A DNA stretch of 64,000 nt from Ascarosepion bandense (lineage: Eukaryota; Mollusca; Cephalopoda; Sepiida; Sepiidae): assembly GCA_037127315.1 (NCBI GenBank), contig JBBBDQ010000348.1:1322001-1386000 (forward strand), written 5' to 3'. Positions 54,110 through 64,000 of the stretch are shown here, in pieces. How positions within the stretch are numbered: the first letter of the stretch is position 1; each line of letters starts with the position of its first letter. The notes under the pieces are model-generated. The model searched no databases and was not told where the DNA came from. It saw only the letters and a list, made by a program, of their open reading frames with translations. Made by a program: the position numbers and the translations under genes.

Positions 54110-56160
54110 GATTCACACGAGACAGGCTCCGTACTTTTATCCACCATCTGCTGAAATCTGTCGATATCAAACGCTTTATATTAAATCTTTATCTTCATCT
54201 TGAGCTGGTGCCCAAATAATCTGAGCAGATCCTGATTAGAATAGCGTTCATGCCGCAAGATTCCCTCTATTCCTGACGTCCAGATCACTATTTTTGCTAA
54301 AGCTAGCAGCGTGAGAAACACCATCCATTTCATCTCTGAATACGGGGACGACACATTATCACACACGTATGCGAAATCGGTGGACACAAGACGTCCAGGT
54401 GAATACTGTTAGAAGGCATGCGAAGCCGTTTCCTTTAAGCCAAGATCACCACTATGATAGTCGGGCAAATCAACCCAACCCACTTTAGAGGCCACATCAC
54501 TAAGAGAAAGCCCATTCCGAATCAGTTACCAGGTAAATAAAAACTCAGAGTTACTGAGGTAATTCGCCGCTGGAATCCAAGGCCAAAAAGAGCGAAACAC
54601 GGTCGCCAACAAGCAGAGTGTTGCAGAGAGAGTACCTTTAGTCGCGAACCCCTTAACTAATCTAGGATACAATAGCTTTCTATGCTGTCAATGCGTAGCA
54701 TAGGCAAACCAACCAAGAGGCGTGACGGTGATTAGCAAAATTCTGCATTTCCAGCCTCCCATGACACGGACGTTTGGCACAGACATTGCTCTTGACCTCA
54801 TGTTTGTGACCACTCCACAAAAAGGTGAATCAACAAACGCTCGAGTGCCTTCCTACGGTCCTTACAGATAGGAAATACCGAAATTAGTAAAAGATGAGGG
54901 AAAGACGTAAGTAGTACACGCCTCAGCCCTTTATGGCTAACCGCCGTCAAAGAAGTCCGACCTACGCTTCGACTAATTCTTCTCCAATTGGAATCTGGGC
55001 CCGAACCACACTGTAAGAATGCGAACGTGTCTGTCAGATCATCTGAAATGCTTCGAATGCACAACTCTCTTCCATCCAACTAACTGCAAACAGGAAGGAC
55101 TTGTTGCATTTAGTTCTGGCCCCGTCACCTTTTCATGACGTTCGCGCGCATTCTGCACCACCTAAATCTCGCTTCGGCACAACATGAAAATGAATTCGTC
55201 ATCTGTATGCACAGACACCTTGGGTCGAGCGCCAACTGGGAAGCCCATTTTACGGAGAGAAGTACTGAACGCCCTTTTCTTTAACCGGCAAAGGATAGGC
55301 TTCAACGCTAAAGAGTAAAGTAGGGCTGACAGTGGGAATCTCTGAAGAACCGACCAAGAAAACAAAAATGCGCCCGACCGCTTTCTGTTCACTTGTACCA
55401 CAGCACTGGGGAGGCGATGCAGAAGGCTGATCCACCTGCAGAAGTTAGGTTTGAATACATCAGCCTGCAGGATATTAGCCAGGTATCAAGTGCTTTAGAC
55501 TGCTTCAAATTTATCAGCGCAGATTCCTCGTTGTCTTCTACACTCTCTAATATCGTGAGGATCAGGTGCAGGTTACTCTGAATTGTTCGGCTCTTAACAG
55601 CATAAGTCTGTTCGAGTCCTAACAAAATCTCGATAACTAACTGCAAATGCTCCGTTGGAATCTAAGCCATCATCTTTAACTCTGTGTTTTGCAGAGTTAT
55701 GGGCCTGTAGTCCTCTAAGCCCCGCCTAACACCCTTGTCCTTTTTCAAAAGCGTGATCACACCCCTGGAGATCTGGTTGGAGACGGACTCCTGCCAGAAC
55801 GAGTTGTTGAACCCAACTGTCAAAATCGGCACAATGTGCGATATGCTACCCTATAAATTTACAATTCATAGGGTAGTCTATCAAGTCCTGGAGAATTACC
55901 ACTACCGACCTTATTCAATGCCAAGTTATCTTCGCCTACCGTGACCCCACCCTCGCAGCTAGTCGCCTGAGTCACCTAAATCCGAAATAGCTGCGAAACT
56001 CGTCGTTGCAGAGATCAGACTCCTTGGTTTAAGTGCCTCTCGAAATGCCGCCAAAACACCTCGTACAGTCGACCTCAGAATAGGCCATTTCGGAGTACTG
56101 ACCTCCCAAATATGTCGATCGCCATCTGTATAAGAATTTCTTATTTTAGCAATCATATTG
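54110..56160 (-). pseudogene. Tx1-like (L1 superfamily) LINE reverse transcriptase, decayed
   Basis: Minus-strand blocks in order: GVITLLKKDKGVRRGLEDYR then PITLQNTELKM (about 55760-55680), LQLVIEILLGLEQTYAVKSR, SNLHLILTILESVEDNEESA, LINLKQSKALD, VVQVNRKRS-like, SALLYSLALKPIL, the catalytic box as VHTDDEFIF, and later L-x-I-x-L-E-E-L segments near 55000. Motif order and wording fit the Tx1 group. Several stops and at least three shifts. YADD is altered to HTDD. Confidence 0.7.
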
Positions 56161-56355
56161 CATTTTTTTTTATTTAAATATTTAAAATCTTTTTCTCTTT
56201 CAATACGAAATTTAAACACATTAATACTTAACTCAAATGTTTACCCATGGTCCTGGTTCTATCAAATGGTAGTTACTCCGAACCCTACCAAAAACAAAGA
56301 AAAAAAAACACTTGTATCATTTCAAACAAAGAGAACATATTCCTAAGTAGAGTTG

Positions 56356-56590
56356 GATTAAGCCCATATCTAATTGAAGAACTGGTTTTCGTAGTTAAGT
56401 AACGTCAAATCTGATCAGTACCTAGATCGTTGACCGCCATGGAATACAAAGTCTTATGAGTGTGGATTTGCGGGTGGTGCAATGGATAGTGTATTATAAT
56501 TGAAAATCGAAGAACTAGGTTCCAGTTCGTTATATTCACTTACACTTACATATAATTGGGAAACGTGTAAATCCATCTATTCTCCCTCAG
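56356..56590 (+). mobile_element. Compound 5S rRNA + tRNA SINE, second copy (old)
   Basis: 56356-56455 is a decayed 5S copy (AGTTAAGTAACGTC, TCAGTACCTAGATCGTTGACC). The tRNA-like unit follows at about 56462 (TTTGCGGGTGGTGCAATGG) and then the beginning of the SINE body (AATTGGGAAACGTGTAAATCC). The order and spacing equal those at 1843-2110, but decay is much greater, so the compound structure is old. Confidence 0.65.
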
Positions 56591-56599
56591 ATTTGGTGA

Positions 56600-56720
56600 T
56601 TTTCTAAGCGTAACTAAGATGTGATGCAAAGCCGAAAGTATAGGGCCCCCAGTAATGATCGAAATCACGACTCAATTGTTCAAGCTTTGCTAAATATTAC
56701 ACTATAACGAGGGGCCACCT
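56600..56720 (-). mobile_element. Second tRNA-derived SINE family, copy 3
   Basis: AAGATGTGATGCAAAGCCG and AAAGTATAGGGCCCCC match the tail half of the copies at 20797 and 21118, followed by a decayed tRNA-like head. Confidence 0.55.
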
Positions 56721-57136
56721 CTCCCCACCACTATGTGTTAGTAGTACCTGTATCAGAAAATCATTAAACAAAATTCTAGAAATATTTCTGGTTTTAAATA
56801 ACCTGCAAATGGTTGATAAGCCGTAAAAATTAATCACGCAATCAATTGTTAAGGAATTTTTTCTTATAATGCTAATGTTTAAATTTCAATCGGCACTCCT
56901 TAACGCCAATTTTACATTGCACTCTCGTGTTGCAAATCATGATTTAAACAGTAGACTACACGACTGAGATCCGATACATTTTAAAACAATTTATCAATTT
57001 CATATAAAAAATATTCTTAAATATTTGTTCTTCATAGATTGAATAATTTTTAATCAACTCAAATATAGGTTGTATTGATTAATATTTGCATCGGCTATGG
57101 CTAACTAATGCAAAAATCATTAATTTTCAAAATATT
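56721..57136. other. Unassigned AT-rich DNA
   Basis: Nothing recognised. Confidence 0.5.
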
Positions 57137-57790
57137 TTAAAATTACTATTTTTGTTTTAATCCGTTAACCGCAAGGCGATAATGCCATTAAGAGGCTAGG
57201 GGTTACTGAGAGTGAAAGAGAATGAGAATTAGACGACATTGGAGGGAATCGAACACTCTATTCCTAAACAAGAAACAAGGGATAAACATCTATTATTGTT
57301 CAAAAGATTTGGGAGTAGTGTAAACCGGAAGATCAGACATAATTCACTCCAAGCAAGGCGATAGTGCCACTAAGACGCAAGGGTGACTGGGTGTGAAATT
57401 GAATGAGAAAACTTTAGAAGGAACCGGAAACTCAATCTCCACTCCAAGAAAGGCGATAGTGTCACTAAGACGCAGGGGTGACTGGGTGTGAAAGTGAATG
57501 AGAAAACTTTAGAAGGAACCGGAAACTCAATCTCCACTCCAAGAAAGGCGGTAGTGTCACTAAGACGCAGAGGTTACTGGGTGTGAAATTGAATGAGAAA
57601 ACTTTAGAAGGAACCGTAAACTCAATCTTCACTCCAAGAAAGGCGATAGTGCCACTAAGACACAAGGGTGACTGGGTGTGAAATTGAATGAGAAAACTTT
57701 AGAAGGAACCGTAAACTCAATCCTAAACAAGAAACATCAAATACAACATTACACCTGTTCAAAAGACTTGCGAGAAGAGTGAATTTATGT
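57137..57790 (-). repeat. 95-bp tandem array in a LINE-end derivative
   Basis: After a tail + monomer module (57168-57344; GCAAGGCGATAATGCC, TAAACCGGAAGATCAG), four units start at 57345, 57440, 57535 and 57630, exactly 95 bp apart, each CACTCCAAG(C/A)AAGGCG...GGAACCG(G/T)AAACTCAATC. Units differ by only a few bases. The module is distantly related to the monomer arrays at 16.3, 32.0 and 35.0 kb. Its partner at 59415 has one unit. Confidence 0.85.
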
Positions 57791-58200
57791 TTTAAATTTT
57801 CGACGGATATCAACAGTTCAAGGAATTTAAGCAATAAGCAGGTTTTAGAATTTAGAAAGTTATAAGTTTCAAGTGATGTCATAAAATTATTGTTCAGAAG
57901 TTTTTGACTCGATCTAAAAGAAAATATGAATAATCTAGCATGGCTATAAAAAACAGCAGCAAATCTTTTTGTTAGTTTACTTGATTTATCGATATTTCAG
58001 GACTTGCTGACATCAACATTGATTTAAGGACATTTCTGCCCTTGCTGGGTCATTCAGTGTTGACATCAGTCGGCATTTTTCTTTTTTCTCTCAAGCTAAA
58101 ATAAAATATATAATTCGTACAGTAGAAGCAAAACAGAAGAAATACCTTTAATCTTCTCTATTCTCGAATATTTACCATCTAGGGAATTTGTACATTTTTC
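57791..58200. other. Unassigned
   Basis: No element recognised between the array and the TA tract. Confidence 0.45.
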
Positions 58201-58208
58201 AATTTTAT

Positions 58209-58274
<66 letters not shown>
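58201..58274. repeat. (CA)n-(TA)n microsatellite
   Basis: The 167-codon minus ORF spanning it contains a long IY repeat and is not a gene as such. Confidence 0.95.
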
Positions 58275-58279
<5 letters not shown>

Positions 58280-58439
58280 GTGTATTTTGGCAGCATTTTT
58301 TCATTAATGCAGGTTTCATTGAATAATATAGACAAGTTTTGTCTATTAATTTTGTGTAGGATCCGTTCATACCGTCTGACATACTTGATGGTGATGTCAT
58401 TGAAAGAAAACAAAAAATCACAGTATTTGTTGAATTTTT

Positions 58440-58680
58440 TATCGGGTCTAAGCTTTCGGCTCACATAAGTCATTATCAAAGAGTAAATATTAACACACCG
58501 TAAACATAGAACATTTAAGCTATTAACAATAAAGATTAGTATCATGTGTTGTTTTTTCCATGTTAAGCTTTTTAAGAAAATAATGTATTTGTTCATCAAC
58601 TATGTAGTTGGGAAAATTATTATTGATGAGTGTCTGTTTTATGTTTTTTAGTTCACTGTAAATATATATAAGCCAAATAG
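58440..58680 (-). pseudogene. Possible Penelope-like C-terminal fragment and tail
   Basis: On the minus strand KQTLINNNFPNYIVDEQIHY then FLKKLN (about 58650-58560) resembles the segment between RT and GIY-YIG in Penelope-like elements (x-L-x-x-N-x-x-P-x-x-x-I-D). Further on, TTTGATAATGACTTATG-TGAGCCGAAAGC looks like a degraded hammerhead-like tail. Short and tentative. Confidence 0.35.
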
Positions 58681-58905
58681 TGGGTGGTTGGACCTAGAGA
58701 CAGTAGATAAAAAAATGTGCTTAATGCACAAACAACACAAATGAACTAAACATGCAGCGAACAATATGTCAAATAACAAGTCACGCAACACTTACTTGCT
58801 ACCCAGGTTCCAACCACATAGGTCTCTTCGGCCAAGCTTGAATGAAGAGACCTTCATGTCGAAACCTGTGTAGCAAGTAAGTGGCGTGTGTTCTGTTCTT
58901 TCGCA

Positions 58906-58907
<2 letters not shown>

Positions 58908-58969
<62 letters not shown>
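58908..58969. repeat. (CA)n-(TA)n microsatellite
   Basis: CA repeats followed by TA repeats. Confidence 0.95.
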
Positions 58970-59096
58970 ACTGTATAATTAAATTTGTTATACAATTAAA
59001 AATTATAGATACATTGTGACACGGAAATTTCCTTTAATCCAAAAGGAAAAGTAGGTAAGTAAGTCCAAAAAAGGTGATCATAATTAATATTAATTA

Positions 59097-59225
59097 CGTT
59101 AAAATTAATATTAAAATTTATTAAAATTAATATTAAAATTAATATTAAAATTTATTAAAATTAATATTAAAATTAATATTAAAATTTATTAAAATTAATA
59201 TTAAAATTAATATTAATTACATTAA
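59097..59225. repeat. 34-bp AT-only satellite
   Basis: The unit ATTTATTAAA + 2 x ATTAATATTAAA (34 bp) repeats about three and a half times, made only of A and T until near the end. Confidence 0.85.
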
Positions 59226-59414
59226 TATTAAAATTGATCAAGGTGGAGGGTACAATGCAATTTATAATCAAATTACAGAGCCAATTATAAAATAAAACAA
59301 AATTCCGATGTTCAAGTTCGTTGAATATATATATATATATATATATATTTATTTATTTATATTAAAAATATATTTTTTTAAAATACATATATATTTTAAA
59401 AATATATATATATT

Positions 59415-59752
59415 TTAAAAATATTTCAAAATTACTATTTTTGTTTTAATCCGTTAACCGCAAGGCGATAATGCCACTAAGATGCTAGGGGTTACTGAGA
59501 GTGAAAGAGAATGAGAATTAGACGACATTGGAGGGAATCGAACACTCTATTCCTAAACAAGAAACAAGGGATACACCTCTATTCTTGTTCAAAAGATTTG
59601 GGAGTAGCGTAAACCGGAAGATCAGACATAATTCACTCCAAGCAAGGCGATAGTGCCACTAAGACGCAATGGTTACTGGGTGTGATATTGGTTAAGTAAA
59701 CTTTAGAAGGAACCGTAAACTGAATCCTAAATAAGAAACATGGGATACAATA
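59415..59752 (-). repeat. Partner of the 57.1-kb array, single 95-bp unit
   Basis: From AAAATTACTATTTTTGTTTT (about 59426) onward it matches 57145-57440 closely, including tail + monomer module, then only one 95-bp unit before diverging at about 59752 into a (TA)n tract (59762-59800). Confidence 0.8.
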
Positions 59753-59759
59753 CTAATTA

Positions 59760-59801
<42 letters not shown>

Positions 59802-60601
59802 TAAGAGTAATAAAAAAGTCCACATTTCGTACCATTTATTTTTAAATAAATATAATAACTAATATTGTTATTACTGTAATATGTTTATTTTATGTACTTA
59901 TAATAAATATATTTTACTTCCCTACACAAAAGCTATCAGTCTTTAGTATTATTTATTGTACTTCGTAAGGTGATAGTTATTCATCGCCTAATGAAATACA
60001 TTAAGTAGTTGATAAGCTGAGTCCTGTTATTTAGAGAGAATGGGGTAAGTACAAAATAACCCTCGTTGGTCTCTGATGTAAAAATGATTTTCATTTTTAT
60101 ATCATCAATCTACTGCTTTAAGTAACATTACAAAGAAAATAATACTCCAAATTTTAATTTTCAGTTTATTTTAAGTAAATGAAAAAGATTTACATTGATA
60201 ACGGCAACCGGATTATATTGATAACAATAACCATTCGCCAATATTCGTTTTTATAAAAACGCGATTCCTCTATATTTTTCATTGGAGGATGGTTGCTGAG
60301 AACTAGTTCGGAACTTGAAGGAGGACTAACGCCTATTAGAAATGTTTAGCAAATATTCTTGAAGTCTTAGGGTGCATTTTACTTTCTCTCATTCTCTCTC
60401 TCTCTCTCTCTTTATCACACACACAAACATTCTTTCTCTTTCAATCTTTCATTCTCTGTGTCTGTATGTCTCTGTGTGTGTCTGCGTAAAAGACTATATT
60501 AAAAAAGGATGGCAAAAAAAGAAAGAAAAATTACACGAAAAAAACACTTAACTGTAAATAAATATATAAATAGATGAAGATAGACAGAAAGCAAAAAAAG
60601 A

Positions 60602-60604
<3 letters not shown>
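59753..60604. other. Unassigned, TA and CT/GT-rich patches
   Basis: (TA)n at 59762-59800 flanked by TTACTAA/TTAGTAA, (CT)n at 60390-60412 and GTGTCTGTATGTCTCTGTG near 60460. No gene seen. Confidence 0.55.
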
Positions 60605-60645
<41 letters not shown>

Positions 60646-61438
60646 AACTGAAGGATTTATACTTGCAGCACAAGACCAAAGTCTTTTCACTAGAAACTTT
60701 CAGGCAAATATTATGCATAATAATATGGATCCAAAATGCAGGTTTTGTGATAAACACCAAGAAACAATAGACCACCTAATCTCAGGCTGTTCTGTGCTTG
60801 CCCCAAACGAATATAAAAATCGCCACGATAGAGTTGGGCAATATTTACATTGGACAATGTGCAAACATTATGGAAAAGCTGTAAACAAACACTGGTATGA
60901 ACATCATCCAGCATCGGTTACAGAAATAGAAGATGTAACCATTCTATGGGATTACACCATCTACACAGACAGAAAAATTGAAGCAAACAGGCCAGACATT
61001 ATTGTTAAAAACCAGAAGGAGAAAACTTGTCTATTAATTGATATGGCTTGTCCAGCGGATTGTAACATAGCAATCAAGGAATTTGAAAAACTGTCAAAAT
61101 ATAAAGACCTGGAAATTGAAATAGAAAAAATGTGGAAATTGAAAACAAGAGTTGTGCCAGTGATAGTAGGTGCACTTGGAATGATAAAAAATGGAACAAA
61201 ACAACACATTGAAAGAATCCCTGGAAACCCCAGCTTAAGAGCCATACAAAAAATTGTCTTATTAAGTACAGCCCACACACTAAGGAAAACTTTATCTATG
61301 TAATGCTGAGGATGATAGGGAAGATAGAAAAACATGAAATGGAGCCATAACAACACGCCACTACCTGCCTTAGGTCTCCCCGCAGACTTGGTTGGTAGTG
61401 AGACCAAAGCAGAAATCGAAATATGATGAAAAATGACA
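60605..61438 (+). mobile_element. R4/Dong-like LINE 3' end in AAT repeat, copy 1
   Basis: (AAT)n at 60605-60643 runs in frame into GAAACTGAAGGATTT, i.e. the LINE is 5' truncated in its C-terminal coding part. The 3' UTR ends CGAAATATGATGAAAAATGA followed by CATAATAATAATAAT. Thus AAT repeats bound both ends. Dong of Bombyx is known to sit in TAA repeats; the protein type here fits that R2/R4 group with restriction-like endonuclease. Confidence 0.75.
60641..61303 (+). pseudogene. LINE C-terminus: zinc finger + restriction-like endonuclease, open 196+ codons
   Basis: Counting from the ATG at 60713, residues 9-26 form CRFCDKHQETIDHLISGC, a C-x2-C-x8-H-x4-C finger; upstream the frame is open through ETEGFILAAQDQSLF into poly-Asn from the AAT repeat. 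The endonuclease core follows: RPDIIVKN (93-100, D95), CLLIDMACPAD (106-116, D110) and EKLSKYKDLEIEIEKMW (125-141), matching the PD-(D/E)xK layout of R2/R4-type LINEs. It ends PVIVGALGMI...TLRKTLSM, TAA at 61301. It is intact but lacks the RT, so it is a truncated copy. The ATG is probably not a real start. Confidence 0.8.
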
Positions 61439-62250
61439 TAATAATAATAATACTTTATTCTTGCAGCGCAAGACCAAAGTCTTTTCACTAGGAACTTTCA
61501 GGCAAATATTATGCATAATAATGTGGCTCCAAAATACAGGTTCTGTGATAAATGTCAAAAACGATAGACCTTCTAATCTCAGGATGTTCAGTACTTGCCT
61601 CAAATGAATAGAAAAATTGTCACAATAAACTGGGGCAATATTTACAATGGACAATGTGCAAATGGAAAACATGTGAACAAACACTGGTATGAACATCAAC
61701 CATTACCGGTTACAGAAATAGTAGATGTCACCATTCTATGGGATTACACCATCTACACAGACAGAAAAATTGAAGCAAATAGACCAGACATTACTTTTAA
61801 AAAACAGAAAGAAAAACTTGTCTATTAATTGATATGGCTTGTCCAGCGGATTGTAACATAGCAACCAAGGAATTCGAAAAACTGTTAAAATATAAAGACC
61901 TGGAAATTGAAATAAAAAAATGTGAAAATTGAAGACAAGAATCGTACCAGTGATAGTAAGAGCACTTGGAATGATAAAAAAATGGAACAAGACAACACAT
62001 TGAAAGAATCCCTGGAAACCCCAGCTTAGGAGATATAGAAAACAATTGTCTTGTTAAGTACAGCCTACATACTAAGTAGACTTTGTCTATGTAACGCTAG
62101 GGATGTTAGGGAAGATAGAAAAAACATGAAATGGAGCCATAACAACACACCACGACCTGCCTTAGGTCTTCCCGCAGACTTAGTAGGTAGTGCGACCATA
62201 GAAGAAATCGAAATATGATGAAAAGTGACAACATAATAGTAATAATAATA
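61438..62250 (+). mobile_element. R4/Dong-like LINE 3' end in AAT repeat, copy 2
   Basis: Same segment as copy 1, offset 798 bp at the 5' side and 792 bp near the 3' end. It begins ATAATAATAATACTTTATTC, so the 5' junction lies close to that of copy 1, and ends GTGACAACATAATAGTAATAAT. Frameshifts (for example near 61560 and 61820) and stops make it more decayed than copy 1. The finger cysteine spacing and RPDITF are still readable. Confidence 0.75.
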
Positions 62251-63560
62251 TCAGCAGCAAGATTTTGAGTAGGAGAAAAAGAAAAATGAAAAATTCTTGC
62301 ATAATAAAAATGTAAAAAAGGGAGACAACTGCAGGGAAGGAAATGGTAGAATTTTAAAATAGAATCGTGACTTTGAAAACGTTTGAAAGCCATAATTTAT
62401 CAAGGTAGACACATGAAAATAATCTTATCATATCCCCATCTTCCATTTTAAAGAGGAAAACGTGGTCAATAAAGATTGGCAGGCAACTTTAGAGAGATGA
62501 AAGTCTTTGAATATTTATCCATTTAAGAATGCTGCCTATGCATGATTCGGAGACTAAAAGGAACGTTTTAATTATTTTTCTTGTCGGTGAAAAAAGAAGT
62601 AACAAAAAAGATAAAATAGAGTACCCGAAAAAAGAGTGAGAAAAAGAGAAAGTGAAAAAAAATGATTTTATGTGGGTCGGGGAAAGCGTGGCAGAATAAG
62701 AAAAAGAGGCGCGTGTTTAGAAATAAATAAATAGATAAATAATAATAATGCGATCAGTAACAACAAAGACAACAACTACAAGGCTTTCTGTTGGGAGAAA
62801 AAGAAAGAAAAAAGACAATGAGAGAGGAATAGAGAGGAATAGAGAGGAGGAGGAGGAGAAGGAGGAGGAGGAGGAGGAGAAAGCATTAGAAAACATGAGA
62901 TGCTGATGTGCAGGAAAAGAAAAAAAAAGAAAAAAATACATGTGTAAAAAGAGAAAATGGAAGAGAAAATGAAAGATTGGTCGGGGAATGGAATAAATAA
63001 AAGGAAGGACAATGAAGAAAGAGAAATACTGAATTGAAAGAAAATGATTAAATATGAGATAGGAAGGAAGGAAGGAAGGAAGGAAGGAAGGAAGGAAGGA
63101 AGGAAGAATACGTGTGTAAAAAGAAAAAATGGAAGAGAAAATGAAAGATTGGTCGGGGAATGGAATAAATAAAAGGAAGAACAATGAAGAAAGAGAAATA
63201 CTGAATTGAAAGAAAATGATTAAATATGAGAAAGGAAGGAAGGAAGGAAGGAAGGAAGGAAGGAAAAAAGAAAGAAAGATGAAAATATAACACAACCTCG
63301 ATATAGAATAAGAAAAAAATATACAAATTGAAAAATGAGAGAAATAAAGAATATATGACTATAAAAGAGTGAGGAACTCTTCTGGTATGAAGTGGATAAA
63401 TAAAAGAATTCAGAAAGGAAAGAATGAACAAAAAAGAAATGAAATGAATAAATAATAAAATGAAAAAAAGTACAACCAAGAGGTGCACTAATTAAAATAT
63501 AGCCAAAAGATGAAAAGAATGCAATAAATATAATGAAACAACAAAGTATTGGCCATTATT
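62251..63560. other. Purine-rich tract with (GGAA)n and a 172-bp duplication
   Basis: The plus strand is overwhelmingly A and G. (AGG)n-like at 62845-62880, (GGAA)n at 63061-63105 and 63232-63262. The large minus ORFs are pyrimidine-tract artefacts rich in Phe, Leu, Ser and Pro. Confidence 0.7.
62937..63270. repeat. 172-bp tandem duplication, recent
   Basis: TACATGTGTAAAAAG at 62937 recurs as TACGTGTGTAAAAAG at 63109. The copies, including ATGAAAGATTGGTCGGGG and TACTGAATTGAAAG, differ at only a handful of positions; each ends in (GGAA)n of different length. Confidence 0.9.
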
Positions 63561-64000
63561 AAAAGAAAATGCAGGCGGCAAGAAGGCGGTTAAAGAAATT
63601 TGGCAGAGCCGAAAGAGCGTAATTAAAAGAAAGGAAATATGGCGGAATAAGTAATGTTTGCAAGAAAACAAACCAACGAGTATAGAAAACGTTAAAAAAT
63701 AAATCGTGCTCGGTGGCAGAGAACGTTGCAACGGAGAGACATTTAAAACACAAATAATTTGTGTAATATGATTTTTAAAAACAAACATTCAAGTAAAGAT
63801 AATATTAAGTTTTTTCTTGATCATTACGAAAAGTTTGATTATTCAACTAATTAAAAACAGCGTTCTCGTTCTGAGGCTTGTTGGTTTGTTTAGCGGCAAA
63901 TCAAATTCTTTATTAGCCATTTAATGTTAATTTTCTTGACAGTATTAGTTATTAATTTTACAAAAACTGTATGAGTGGCAAATTGTTTTTACTATGAAGA
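63561..64000. other. Unassigned window end
   Basis: AT-rich sequence, no gene or element recognised. The minus ORFs at 63492-63788 show no motif. Confidence 0.45.

Noticed and set aside
57345..57725. 95-bp array as a CRISPR array
   Set aside because: The whole 95-bp unit is repeated, with no unique spacers, in eukaryotic DNA; the units are LINE-end derived.
58096..58599. 167-codon minus-strand ORF
   Set aside because: Much of it is a translated (TA)n tract (IY repeat); only the part near 58560-58650, in another frame, looks like an element remnant.
62717..63488. Minus ORFs of 146-192 codons rich in Phe, Leu, Pro and Ser
   Set aside because: They are translations of a purine-rich strand with GGAA and AGG repeats; no domain or signal pattern beyond composition.

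Overview
This is eukaryotic, intron-scale or intergenic DNA made almost entirely of transposable-element remains and simple repeats. I found no host protein-coding gene. Evidence: A+T-rich background, many long (TA)n, (CA)n, (ATCT)n and (AAT)n tracts, tRNA- and 5S-derived SINEs, several non-LTR and Penelope-like retroelements, Helitron-type ends and LTR fragments. The mixture resembles a mollusc, most likely a cephalopod such as an octopus; that assignment is inference from the general repeat profile, not from a marker gene. The long conceptual ORFs are either retroelement pieces or translations of microsatellites.

Layout. 0-5.3 kb: SINE dimers, a compound 5S rRNA + tRNA SINE, an RTE-type LINE relic, an LTR between (ATCT)n blocks, and a 313-bp direct duplication. 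5.34-8.88 kb: the best element of the window, a nearly complete APE-type LINE of the CR1/L2/Jockey group with 5' UTR, endonuclease, reverse transcriptase (YADD intact, two nonsense codons) and 3' tail. 9.6-13.5 kb: a split RTE relic, then a Penelope-like element (PLE) interrupted by a minus-strand LINE and ending near a hammerhead-like core. 16.3-16.8, 32.0-32.7 and 35.0-35.3 kb: arrays of 158-165-bp monomers resembling the 5' end of that LINE, each closed by a LINE 3' tail. 18-23.5 kb: dispersed repeats, a 495-bp segmental duplication and two Helitron-type elements with exact TC...CTAG ends. 25.6-29.7 kb: RTE relics, a group of minus-strand LTRs (one with a polypurine tract) and nested LINE 3' ends. 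31.5-37.7 kb: SINE, purine-rich DNA, a near-perfect hairpin, a 5S-derived SINE and a PLE with YVDD and GIY-YIG segments.

40-47 kb: an R4/Dong-like LINE end abutting (AAT)n, a SINE dimer, LINE ends, a large inverted repeat with arms near 390 bp, a PLE end and a threefold LINE 3'-end array. 48.6-50.3 kb: a CCHC zinc-knuckle ORF relic and a second PLE. 52.5-56.2 kb: three decayed LINEs including a Tx1-like one. 56.4-59.8 kb: a second copy of the compound 5S+tRNA SINE and a 95-bp array with a partner locus holding only one unit. 60.6-62.3 kb: two R4/Dong-like LINE 3' ends, both bounded by AAT repeats, the first with an open 196-codon C-terminal segment. 62.3-63.6 kb: strongly purine-biased DNA with a fresh 172-bp duplication.

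The sequence points to a small set of LINEs supplying ends to short non-autonomous families that recombine into dimers, arrays and chimeras. The patterns most worth following are the compound 5S-tRNA SINE, SINE head-swapping, LINE-end monomer arrays, AAT-associated R4/Dong-like insertions and the Helitron pair with shared ends but different middles. All family names rest on motif recognition by eye; no database search was possible.
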